Shown piece by piece: positions 52,002-59,418 of a stretch of DNA of 64,000 nucleotides. A program made the position numbers and the translations under genes. The first letter of the stretch is position 1; each line of letters starts with the position of its first letter. The stretch spans positions 3,844,001 through 3,908,000 of the forward strand of contig NZ_CP197418.1 in the NCBI RefSeq assembly GCF_052161655.1. Reading direction: 5' to 3'. This DNA comes from Novipirellula sp052161655 (lineage in GTDB: Bacteria; Planctomycetota; Planctomycetia; Pirellulales; Pirellulaceae). The notes under the pieces were generated by a model that was given only the letters and a program-made list of their open reading frames with translations, searched no databases and had not been told where the DNA came from.

Positions 52002-53159
52002 ATGGGCTGGAAAGAGTTCAATCGAGTGTCCCAACGAGAAGAGTTTGTCCGCTTGGCAGAGGCCGACGGAGTCAATTTCAGCCGGTTGTGCGAGCGGTTT
52101 GGTATCTCACGCAAGACCGGCTACAAGTGGCGAGAGCGTCACCGAGCTTGCGCCGAAGAACCTTTGGTGGATCGCTCGCGAAAACCTCACCGATTCCCCA
52201 CACAGACGCCCGCGGAGATCGAGCAGAAAGTGCTGCAGATCCGCGATGCTCACCCGGCCTGGGGCGGCTTGAAGATTCGCAAGCGGCTCAAAGTCATGGG
52301 TGAAAAAACGCTTCCTTCGCCCAGCACGATTGCCGCTGTCTTGAAGCGACATGATCGCATCAGTGACGCTGAATCGGCCAAGCGAAAGCCATGGACGCGA
52401 TTCGAGCGAGAGCGTCCCAACGAACTGTGGCAAGTTGACTTCAAGGGCGAGTTCGCGCTGAACAACAAGAGCTATTGTTACCCGCTAACCCTGCTGGACG
52501 ATCACTCCCGGTTTTCACTGGGGATCCTCGCTTGTGGGAATCAAACGCGGCAAACGGTGCAAAGTCATTTTCGCAACGTGTTCGCAATTTACGGGCTTCC
52601 ACACGCGATTTACGTCGACAACGGCAACCCGTGGGGCGGTAGTCACTTGATGCGTCACACACGTTTCACGGCGTGGTTGATGCGTCACGATGTGGAAGTG
52701 ATTCACGGTCGTCCACACCATCCTCAGGGCCGCGGCAAGCTGGAGCGATTTCATCGCACGCTCAAACTCGAAGCCCTGCAGGATCGCTCACTGAGCACGC
52801 TGGCGGAAGCTCAAGAGTGCTTTGATCTTTGGCGAGACGTCTACAACTTGGAGCGTCCTCACGGGGCATTGGATTTGGAAACACCTTCGCAGCGATACCA
52901 AATCAGTGAGCGACGTTTTCAGGAGAAAACGGATCCGTTCGAGTATAGCGAACGCTACCAAACACGCCGCGTCAACAGGGTTGGCCAGTTCCGTTGGAAG
53001 GGGAAGACGTACCGCATCAGCGAAGCATTCCAGGACCATCCTATCGGCTTGAGTGGGACTCAAACGGACGGCGTTTGGGATGTCAGTTGCTGTCGTTTTG
53101 TGGTGGCCCAGATCGACGAGCGGACTGGCGAAATTCGACGTCACCAGCCTCGCGGCTGA
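52002..53159 (+). CDS. IS481-family transposase (DDE, rve core)
   Basis: The 385-residue protein has a helix-turn-helix (LCERFGISRKTGYKWRERH), an RSRKPHRFP linker and an integrase-type core: Asp in LWQVDFKGEFAL, Asp in IYVDNGNPWGG and Glu in GRGKLERFHRTLK. The C-terminal part ends in a beta-rich region. Start 52002 follows TAGGAGCAAGT, an ideal ribosome-binding site. The stop lies inside the left arm of a strong hairpin. Frame intact, so this copy may be active. Confidence 0.95.
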   Translation: MGWKEFNRVSQREEFVRLAEADGVNFSRLCERFGISRKTGYKWRERHRACAEEPLVDRSRKPHRFPTQTPAEIEQKVLQIRDAHPAWGGLKIRKRLKVMGEKTLPSPSTIAAVLKRHDRISDAESAKRKPWTRFERERPNELWQVDFKGEFALNNKSYCYPLTLLDDHSRFSLGILACGNQTRQTVQSHFRNVFAIYGLPHAIYVDNGNPWGGSHLMRHTRFTAWLMRHDVEVIHGRPHHPQGRGKLERFHRTLKLEALQDRSLSTLAEAQECFDLWRDVYNLERPHGALDLETPSQRYQISERRFQEKTDPFEYSERYQTRRVNRVGQFRWKGKTYRISEAFQDHPIGLSGTQTDGVWDVSCCRFVVAQIDERTGEIRRHQPRG

Positions 53160-53196
53160 AGTTCGCTTGCGCTCACTTCAGCCGCGAGGCTGGTGA
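53141..53196 (+). terminator. Perfect 22-bp hairpin overlapping the end of the IS481 transposase gene
   Basis: Arms 53141-53162 and 53175-53196 are exact inverted copies around a 12-nt loop. The left arm includes the last codons and the stop of the transposase. It could stop transcription or hinder translation readthrough, but no T-run follows; it could also be a repeat carried by the element. Confidence 0.75.
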
Positions 53197-53308
53197 GCGA
53201 GGACGGGGAAAGCTATGCTTTCTCCGCCCCCCGCTGTCTTGTTCAAAGCGCCACCCATGTCCCCGAACGAAATATTCCTACCGGCCGATTCTATCGATGC
53301 GTTAAGGA

Positions 53309-53328
53309 GGGCCGGTGGGAACCGGCCC
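53309..53328 (-). terminator. Short hairpin past the zinc-ribbon gene
   Basis: GGGCCGGT and ACCGGCCC form a perfect 8-bp stem around a GGGA loop. Read on the minus strand it lies about 40 bp past the stop of the small gene and is followed by TCCTTAA. Confidence 0.45.
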
Positions 53329-53369
53329 GACTCACACGGTGTGATCCAGAATAAGCCTCCTCACACCAC

Positions 53370-53546
53370 TCACTTGATGTCTTTCTCGGAGACTGGTTTA
53401 CAGAGGTACGCTTTCTCTGACGCCGTGCGGCCGCATTTCTTGCAAACGTAGGTCGACGAACGGGCTTCCGCTAACAACAGGGGTAGCGAATCCTCGATCT
53501 CGCGACGATCCCATTTGCAGATCGCTTTCTTCTTCTTTGGCTTCAT
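53370..53546 (-). CDS. Small zinc-ribbon-like protein, 58 residues
   Basis: The protein is short, with a basic head (PKKKKAICKWDRREIEDS) and one Cys-x2-Cys pair (YVCKKCGRTASEK) followed by a further Cys (YLCKPVSE). This looks like a small zinc-binding protein of a type seen in planctomycete genomes, function unknown. The start is ATG 53546; a longer frame upstream is unlikely. It is transcribed towards the IS481 element. Confidence 0.65.
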   Translation of the reverse strand: MKPKKKKAICKWDRREIEDSLPLLLAEARSSTYVCKKCGRTASEKAYLCKPVSEKDIK

Positions 53547-53653
53547 GGCGGTCAATCCTGGCGAGTGACGTCGGTCCTTAACCGACCTATTGTAATCTCC
53601 CCGCCCCACCCAAAGTCATTATTTCGGGCGATCAAGCTCGCGATGATTCTTCC

Positions 53654-55243
53654 TTACAACACAGCGGGGCCTGCGTTTCGAATCGCTTCACTCGCTCCCG
53701 ACTCGAACTTTTTAAAGTTGTCGTGGAACAAGTCGGCTAATCGTCGTGCACTGCTCTGATAGGCGTCCGCGTCGGCCCAGGCGTCCGCAGGCCACAACAC
53801 TTCGCTCGGTAAATCGCCGCAGGATTCTGGAACCTCAAAGCGGAACACGGGATCCGTTCGCGTGCTGGCAGATGACAATGTACCGTCGTGAATGGCGTCA
53901 ATGATCCCGCGAGTGTGCTTGATACTCATGCGTTTACCCACGCCGTAGGGGCCACCACCCCATCCGGTGTTGACCAACCAAACGTGGCTGCCATGTTGGC
54001 GAATGCGATCGGCCAACAACTCGGCGTATTTCGCCGGATGCCAAACCAGGAACGCGGCTCCGAAACAAGCACTGAAGGTCGCGGTCGGTTCATTGACGTT
54101 CATTTCTGTACCTGCGACTTTGGCGGTGTAGCCGCTGATGAAATGATACATCGCTTGCTCAGGCGTCAACTTTGCCACTGGTGGCAGCACACCAAAGGCA
54201 TCACACGTCAAAAAGATAATATTTTTCGGATGGCCTCCGACGCAAGGAAGCTTTGCGTTGTCAATATAGTCGATCGGGTAAGCGACGCGAGTATTTTCGG
54301 TAATCGACGCATCGTCGTAATTGACCTCGTGCGTGGTTTCGTCGAACACGACGTTCTCGAGTACGCTGCCGTAGCGGATCGCTTGGTAGATTTCGGGTTC
54401 GCTCTCTGCGCTCAGGTGGATGACTTTCGCATAGCAGCCGCCTTCGATGTTAAAGACGCCTGAGGATGTCCAGCAATGCTCGTCATCGCCAATCAGCCGG
54501 CGGTTTGCATCGGTCGAAAGCGTTGTTTTGCCGGTGCCCGACAGACCGAAGAATAGCGACACGCTGCCTTCGACCGATTCGTTCGCACTGCAGTGCATGC
54601 TGAGCACCTCTTTCTTGGGCATCAGATAGTTCATCACGGTGAACACGCCCTTCTTCATTTCGCCTGCGTACTGGGTTCCCAGGATCACGAACTCGCCATG
54701 CTTGAACGACAAGTCGACGCTCGTCGTGCTGGTCATTTGCGCCGTGTAGGGGTTGGCGGGGAACGAGCCGGCATTAAAAATGGTGATGCCCGGTTCGCCG
54801 AACGTTTTCAGCTCTTCGGATGTAGGACGGATCAGCATATTGTGCATAAACAGGGCATGGTACGCACTTTCGGCAATCACGCGGATTTTTATCTGGTGGT
54901 CCGGGTCCCAACCTGCGAACCCATCAAACACAAAAATTCGCGAGCGAGTGTTCAGATAGTCGATCGCCCGTTGGCGATTGATTGCAAACGAGCGGTCGGT
55001 CAGCCGGATATTGACATCGCCCCACCATATATCGTCAGTGCTTTCGGGTTCATCAACGATTCGTTTGTCTTTGGGACTTCGCCCGGTCTTGTCACCACTA
55101 CGAGTCGCGAGGGCTCCGGAGGCCGAAATCGCGGCGTGTTCATCGATAATTGCGTATTCGTACAATCGAGCCGGCGTCGCGTTGCGAATCACGTCCGAAA
55201 CATGGATTCCGTACTCTTGCAAATCGATTGGATTGACACTCAT
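53654..55243 (-). CDS. pckA: ATP-dependent phosphoenolpyruvate carboxykinase
   Basis: The 529-residue enzyme converts oxaloacetate and ATP into PEP and CO2, the first step of gluconeogenesis. The kinase-1a motif GLSGTGKTTLSTD is clear. Further family marks are ATRSGDKTGRSPKDKRIV (substrate loop), EHCWTSSGVFNIEGGCYAK (kinase-2 and PEPCK signature), HPKNIIFLTCDAFGVLPP and NTGWGGGPYGVGKRMSI. Length and order match the ATP-type enzyme (about 530-540 residues). ATG 55243 begins the normal N-terminus; the open frame extends upstream without coding character. Confidence 0.97.
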   Translation of the reverse strand: MSVNPIDLQEYGIHVSDVIRNATPARLYEYAIIDEHAAISASGALATRSGDKTGRSPKDKRIVDEPESTDDIWWGDVNIRLTDRSFAINRQRAIDYLNTRSRIFVFDGFAGWDPDHQIKIRVIAESAYHALFMHNMLIRPTSEELKTFGEPGITIFNAGSFPANPYTAQMTSTTSVDLSFKHGEFVILGTQYAGEMKKGVFTVMNYLMPKKEVLSMHCSANESVEGSVSLFFGLSGTGKTTLSTDANRRLIGDDEHCWTSSGVFNIEGGCYAKVIHLSAESEPEIYQAIRYGSVLENVVFDETTHEVNYDDASITENTRVAYPIDYIDNAKLPCVGGHPKNIIFLTCDAFGVLPPVAKLTPEQAMYHFISGYTAKVAGTEMNVNEPTATFSACFGAAFLVWHPAKYAELLADRIRQHGSHVWLVNTGWGGGPYGVGKRMSIKHTRGIIDAIHDGTLSSASTRTDPVFRFEVPESCGDLPSEVLWPADAWADADAYQSSARRLADLFHDNFKKFESGASEAIRNAGPAVL

Positions 55244-55450
55244 CAGTAGCTCTCGCAAATACAGGGTAATCGTCAGGCAACATCGTACGGGGTACGCGAG
55301 CATTCGCCAACTCGGTACAAAATTGACGGCTGGAAACACGCACATAGCGATGGATAAGGGCGCGTCGTTTGCAACGGCATGCTGTGACCCTTCGCGGATC
55401 CAGCCCCACATCATCGCGACGCGCAAGCTCGCCCCCAACGGAAAAACAAC

Positions 55451-58294
55451 TTGAGCACGGATTTTATCTCAGTTCGCGGTTGTCGCGTTCATAACTTGCA
55501 AAACATCGACGTCGATATTCCTCGCGGAAAATTGGTGGCGTTCTGTGGCGTTTCGGGTAGCGGCAAAACCTCGCTAGCCATCGATACGCTGTATGCCGAG
55601 GGCCAGCGTTGCTATATCGAAAGCTTCTCGGCGTACACTCGCCAATTTTTGGCTCGGTTGGACAAGCCCGATTGCGACTCGATCGACGGTATCCCTCCGG
55701 CGATCGCAGTCACACGCGCCGGCGGATCGAAAACCAATCGCAGCACCGTCGGAACGACGACCGAGATCGCCGACCACTTGCGGTTGCTGTTCGCGAAAGC
55801 AGCAACGCTGATCTGCCATAGCTGTGGCAATCCCGTTCGCAGCGATGACCCGGCGGTGGTTGCCGAAGAGATGCTGCAATCCGCCGACCGCACGCGGGCG
55901 ATGATCACGTTTCCCGTTTGGTTGCCCGACCGACAAGCGGCCAGCGAGATTTTGCTGGGACTGCAGCAAGACGGCTACGTGCGTTTGGTCGTCGGCGAGC
56001 AAACGTTTCATCTTTCGGATTCCGACCGATTGACGCTCGCGAAAAAGGTGGGGCGAAAAGGAATTGAGTGTTTCGTGATCGTCGACCGAGTCTCGGCGGA
56101 CACCGAATTGACGCGGTTGACCGAGTCGCTGGAAAACGCGATGGGCGAAGGACACGGCCGCGCGGTAGTCTTTTCCGAAGCCAACGACGACTCGGCAGCG
56201 GAATCCAATGGATCCGCAAACGTCGTCGAAATTGATTCGCGTTCCTGGTTGCGGCGAACCATCAGTCGCGATCGACGCTGTGACGCATGTGACATCGATT
56301 ATCCCGATCCGGTGCCGCGGTTGTTCAATTTCAATAATCCGCTAGGCGCGTGCCCGACCTGTGAAGGGTTTGGCGACGTTGTCGATGTCGATATGGACTT
56401 GGTCGTGCCCGACAAATCGGTGTCTCTGTCCGACGGCGCGATCGCACCTTGGAACACGCCGTCGTACAAGCACGAATTGACGGAACTGCTGGACCTCGCC
56501 TCCGACTACGACATCCCGGTCGACGTGCCCTATTCGAAGCTAAAGAAAAAGCATTTGAAGTGGATCATCGGCGGCGTGCCCGACCGCAACTTTGGTGGAC
56601 TCGATGGTTTCTTTGCCTGGTTGGATCGCAAAAAGTACAAGATGCACATTCGCATCTTTGCTTCGCGATATCGCAGCTACGATCTCTGTCCCACCTGTGA
56701 TGGAAAACGTTTTAATCCGCTCGCACTCTCGTATTATGTCGGTGACAAGAACGTCGCCGACGTGTTGTCGATGCAAGCGGACGAAGCGGAAGCGTTTTTT
56801 GCGAATGTAAAACTGGAGAAACGTGAAGCCAAAATCGCGAAGGAGCCACTAACGCAAATCCGCGACCGCATTGGTTACTTGCAAACTGTCGGGCTCGGAT
56901 ACTTGCAACTCGACCGAACCCTGCGAACCCTTTCCGGAGGCGAGACGCAGCGGGTTGCTTTGACCGCGGCACTCGGCAGCAGTCTGGTCAACATGCTTTA
57001 CGTGTTGGACGAACCGACCGCCGGACTGCACCCGGCAGATGTAGAGACGTTGGTCGGAGCGATCCTGGGGCTGCGCGATCGCGGCAACACCGTGATCGTG
57101 GTCGAACACGACGAGACAATGATTCGCACTGCGGATGAAGTGCTCGAAATCGGACCGACTGCGGGCAAATCCGGTGGCAAAGTGATGTTCCAAGGAACCA
57201 CGAAACAGCTATTAGCCGCAAAAGACAGTTTGACGGGCCAATTTTTGACCGGCGAGCGTGGATGGACATTGCGAGACCGCGATGCACGTACGCCACGAGG
57301 CACGATTTCGCTCAAGGGCGCCAGCGGCCATAACCTGCAAAATGTCGATGTTGATTTCCCACTCGGCGTGTTGTGTCTAGTGACAGGCGTTTCGGGCAGC
57401 GGCAAAAGTTCGCTGGTTCAAGACACGCTGTACGGTGCGATCCGAACTCGCAAAGCCTCCGACTCGACACCGGCATTACCGTTTGAATCGATCACGGGGA
57501 TTGGCCAGATCGATGAGTGCATGTTGATCGACCAATCGCCGATCAGCAAAAGTGCTCGCAGCTGCCCAGTGACCTACGTCAAAGCGTTTGACGCAATTCG
57601 CAAAGTGTTTGCCGACACCGTCGATGCGCGGACACGAAATCTTGTCGCCGGTCACTTTAGCTTTAACAGTGACAAAGGGCAGTGTCCGGAATGTGAGGGT
57701 GCTGGCGTTCTGCAAATCGACATGCAATTCTTGGCGGACGTGACGATGCGGTGTCCGAGCTGTCAAGGATCACGGTATCGCGATGACATTTTAAAAGTTC
57801 GTTATCGCGATCGCACGATTGCCGACGTGTTAGAGATGAGTGTGCGTGAAGCCGTTTCGTTTTTTCGTGGCGAAGAAAAAGCACAAACACGACTTCAACG
57901 TTTGATCGATGTCGGGCTCGACTACATCAAACTCGGACAACCCGGACCGACGCTATCCAGCGGCGAAGGCCAGCGGTTAAAACTCGCCGCGTTTCTCGCT
58001 TCGGCGTCGCGTCGAAGAACGTTGTTCATTTTGGATGAACCGACGACGGGATTACATTTTGCCGACATCGTGCGGCTGGTCGATTGTTTTGACGCTTTGA
58101 TCGCCGACGGTCATTCACTGGTCGTGGTCGAGCACAATGCGATGTTGATGCAAGCGGCGGATTACATCATCGATCTCGGGCCGGGAGCCGCCAGCGCTGG
58201 CGGACGCGTCGTCGCCACGGGCACGCCAGCGGAGATCATCAAAAGCAAAGACAGCGTGACAGGCGGCGTATTAAAAGCCGCACGTCGAGCATAG
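55451..58294 (+). CDS. UvrA-family excinuclease ATPase subunit
   Basis: The 947-residue protein has two ABC modules. Walker A motifs are GVSGSGKT (33-40) and a second GVSGSGKS near 646; signatures are TLSGGETQRVAL near 494 and TLSSGEGQRLKLA near 834, with LDEPTAGLHP and LDEPTTGLHF. Zinc clusters are CDACDIDYPDP...CPTCEGFG and CPECEGAG...CPSCQGSRY. The order and length fit UvrA of nucleotide excision repair, which finds DNA damage with UvrB. The UvrB-binding and insertion regions are divergent (KYKMHIRIFASRYRSYDL, CPTCDGKRF), so it could be a second UvrA-like paralogue. The start is TTG 55451, divergent from pckA. Confidence 0.9.
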   Translation: MSTDFISVRGCRVHNLQNIDVDIPRGKLVAFCGVSGSGKTSLAIDTLYAEGQRCYIESFSAYTRQFLARLDKPDCDSIDGIPPAIAVTRAGGSKTNRSTVGTTTEIADHLRLLFAKAATLICHSCGNPVRSDDPAVVAEEMLQSADRTRAMITFPVWLPDRQAASEILLGLQQDGYVRLVVGEQTFHLSDSDRLTLAKKVGRKGIECFVIVDRVSADTELTRLTESLENAMGEGHGRAVVFSEANDDSAAESNGSANVVEIDSRSWLRRTISRDRRCDACDIDYPDPVPRLFNFNNPLGACPTCEGFGDVVDVDMDLVVPDKSVSLSDGAIAPWNTPSYKHELTELLDLASDYDIPVDVPYSKLKKKHLKWIIGGVPDRNFGGLDGFFAWLDRKKYKMHIRIFASRYRSYDLCPTCDGKRFNPLALSYYVGDKNVADVLSMQADEAEAFFANVKLEKREAKIAKEPLTQIRDRIGYLQTVGLGYLQLDRTLRTLSGGETQRVALTAALGSSLVNMLYVLDEPTAGLHPADVETLVGAILGLRDRGNTVIVVEHDETMIRTADEVLEIGPTAGKSGGKVMFQGTTKQLLAAKDSLTGQFLTGERGWTLRDRDARTPRGTISLKGASGHNLQNVDVDFPLGVLCLVTGVSGSGKSSLVQDTLYGAIRTRKASDSTPALPFESITGIGQIDECMLIDQSPISKSARSCPVTYVKAFDAIRKVFADTVDARTRNLVAGHFSFNSDKGQCPECEGAGVLQIDMQFLADVTMRCPSCQGSRYRDDILKVRYRDRTIADVLEMSVREAVSFFRGEEKAQTRLQRLIDVGLDYIKLGQPGPTLSSGEGQRLKLAAFLASASRRRTLFILDEPTTGLHFADIVRLVDCFDALIADGHSLVVVEHNAMLMQAADYIIDLGPGAASAGGRVVATGTPAEIIKSKDSVTGGVLKAARRA

Positions 58295-58337
58295 TCGCCT
58301 TTCGCTCCGCGAAAGTAGCGTGCAGCATGGGATTCCC

Positions 58338-58403
58338 GTCAGCCGTAAGCCGTAAAGCACCGGGTCCCGCAGCAGACGCGGCCGCTTACGCGTCACGGCT
58401 CAC
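58338..58403. repeat. Dispersed repeat family A, copy 4 (diverged)
   Basis: It starts GTCAGCCGTAAGCCGTAAAG, has CACCGGGT inside and ends CGCGTCACGGCTCAC. More changes than copies 1 and 3 but the same frame of ends and centre. Confidence 0.75.
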
Positions 58404-58475
58404 AAAACATGGGACGCCACAGTTGCGCATGACGACGCTGCTTTTGCGGAGCAAAAGGCGACTTTGCACACTGAA

Positions 58476-58793
58476 TTACGACGCGGCTGCGGCAGCTGCG
58501 ATTTCTTTGGCTGAACGCCGTGTTCGCCGCCGTGGCTTGGCACTGGCCCATTCTTTTGTCATCGCTTCGAAGACATCAGGCGTTTCGTAACGCACCACCG
58601 TTTTGCCTTCGGGCATCGGTCCGATCAGTCCTCGGAACACAGGCATGCCACGTAGCTCTAGATCGGTACTGCAGTCATCTGTCCCGATTTGAACGTGCAT
58701 CTTTAGAAGCGGATCACTCGTTGGATAATCATGAATCAACAACGAACCGTCGCGACCGCGTGCTACGACGCGGAAAGTGTCTTTTTTGGCCAT
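58476..58793 (-). CDS. Small hypothetical protein, 105 residues
   Basis: I do not recognise this protein. It reads KKDTFRVVARGRDGSLLIHD, GTDDCSTDLELRGMPVFR and EGKTVVRYETPDVFEAM, then a basic and Ala-rich tail. It looks like a small beta-rich domain plus a charged tail. The start at 58793 follows GGAGG at good spacing, which decides it over a longer frame. It is a single gene convergent with the UvrA-family gene, with a family A repeat between. Confidence 0.7.
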   Translation of the reverse strand: MAKKDTFRVVARGRDGSLLIHDYPTSDPLLKMHVQIGTDDCSTDLELRGMPVFRGLIGPMPEGKTVVRYETPDVFEAMTKEWASAKPRRRTRRSAKEIAAAAAAS

Positions 58794-59418
58794 GGTGCCT
58801 CCGGGAGGGGGTGGATGCTTGGCGCATTGAAATGGGAGATTAACTATTGCTTGGCCATAGGAACGCCGACGCGGACCAAGAGACACGCTGCGATAAAGGG
58901 AGGGCACCGCATTGTGCTTCATTCAGGACTGGTACGCGTCGACGTTCATTGACTCGCCGACATTATTTCGCTGTCCAAGACAACGAACCGAGGAGGGTGT
59001 TCTCGGGATGCTGCAAGAAGACCGGAGGAGGTCTGCCAGGCTAAATGTATTCATCGTCGCGTGAGGCGAGAAAGTCGAAGAAAGAATGCTGCGTCCGCGC
59101 ACCAGGACGAACGCGTGCAACTTGCACAATGTGCTTCAGACGTCGTCACTGCACCAAGACGGCACGAACCCAACAACCGTGCATTGCTGCGACGCAATCT
59201 TTGACCGTTTGCAAGAAATCGCTTGACACTATCTGTAGTGGATCTTGCTAAAGATCCCGCATGCAGGATCTTTAACAAGAACCGCTACTGCCGCTCGTTT
59301 GCTTGGCATACGCCGCGATGGATCGACGCAATGCACAAGCCTGGAAGGCTATGCCTCGTTGTGCTACGGATGACAGGCTGGAAGCCTATCTCACAGCTTT
59401 TTATGGAAACACTTCGGT
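58794..59418. other. Gene-free region with hairpins
   Basis: Open frames here are short and have no protein character. The clear structure is the inverted repeat at 59243-59280. A CTGGAAGCCTATCTCAC segment near 59385 resembles the CTGGAAGCCTATCCCAC that follows the IS4 element near 30300, so another dispersed repeat is likely. Confidence 0.55.
59243..59280. repeat. Inverted repeat with palindromic loop
   Basis: Arms TCTTGCTAAAGATCC (59243-59257) and GGATCTTTAACAAGA (59266-59280) are inverted copies with one mismatch. The loop CGCATGCA contains the palindrome GCATGC. It lies past the end of the DUF11 gene, where it may act as a terminator. Confidence 0.7.

Larger units (their letters stand above)
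51920..53265 (+). mobile_element. IS481-family insertion sequence, about 1.35 kb
   Basis: A 17-bp perfect terminal inverted repeat (GACATGGGTGGCGCTTT and its complement at 53245-53261) flanks one complete transposase gene. The left end is doubled in tandem. No target duplication could be seen; the outer and inner left copies give two possible edges. Confidence 0.85.

Noticed and set aside
55574..56155. 193-codon minus-strand frame inside the UvrA-family gene
   Set aside because: It is antisense to conserved UvrA motifs and carries no recognisable domain.
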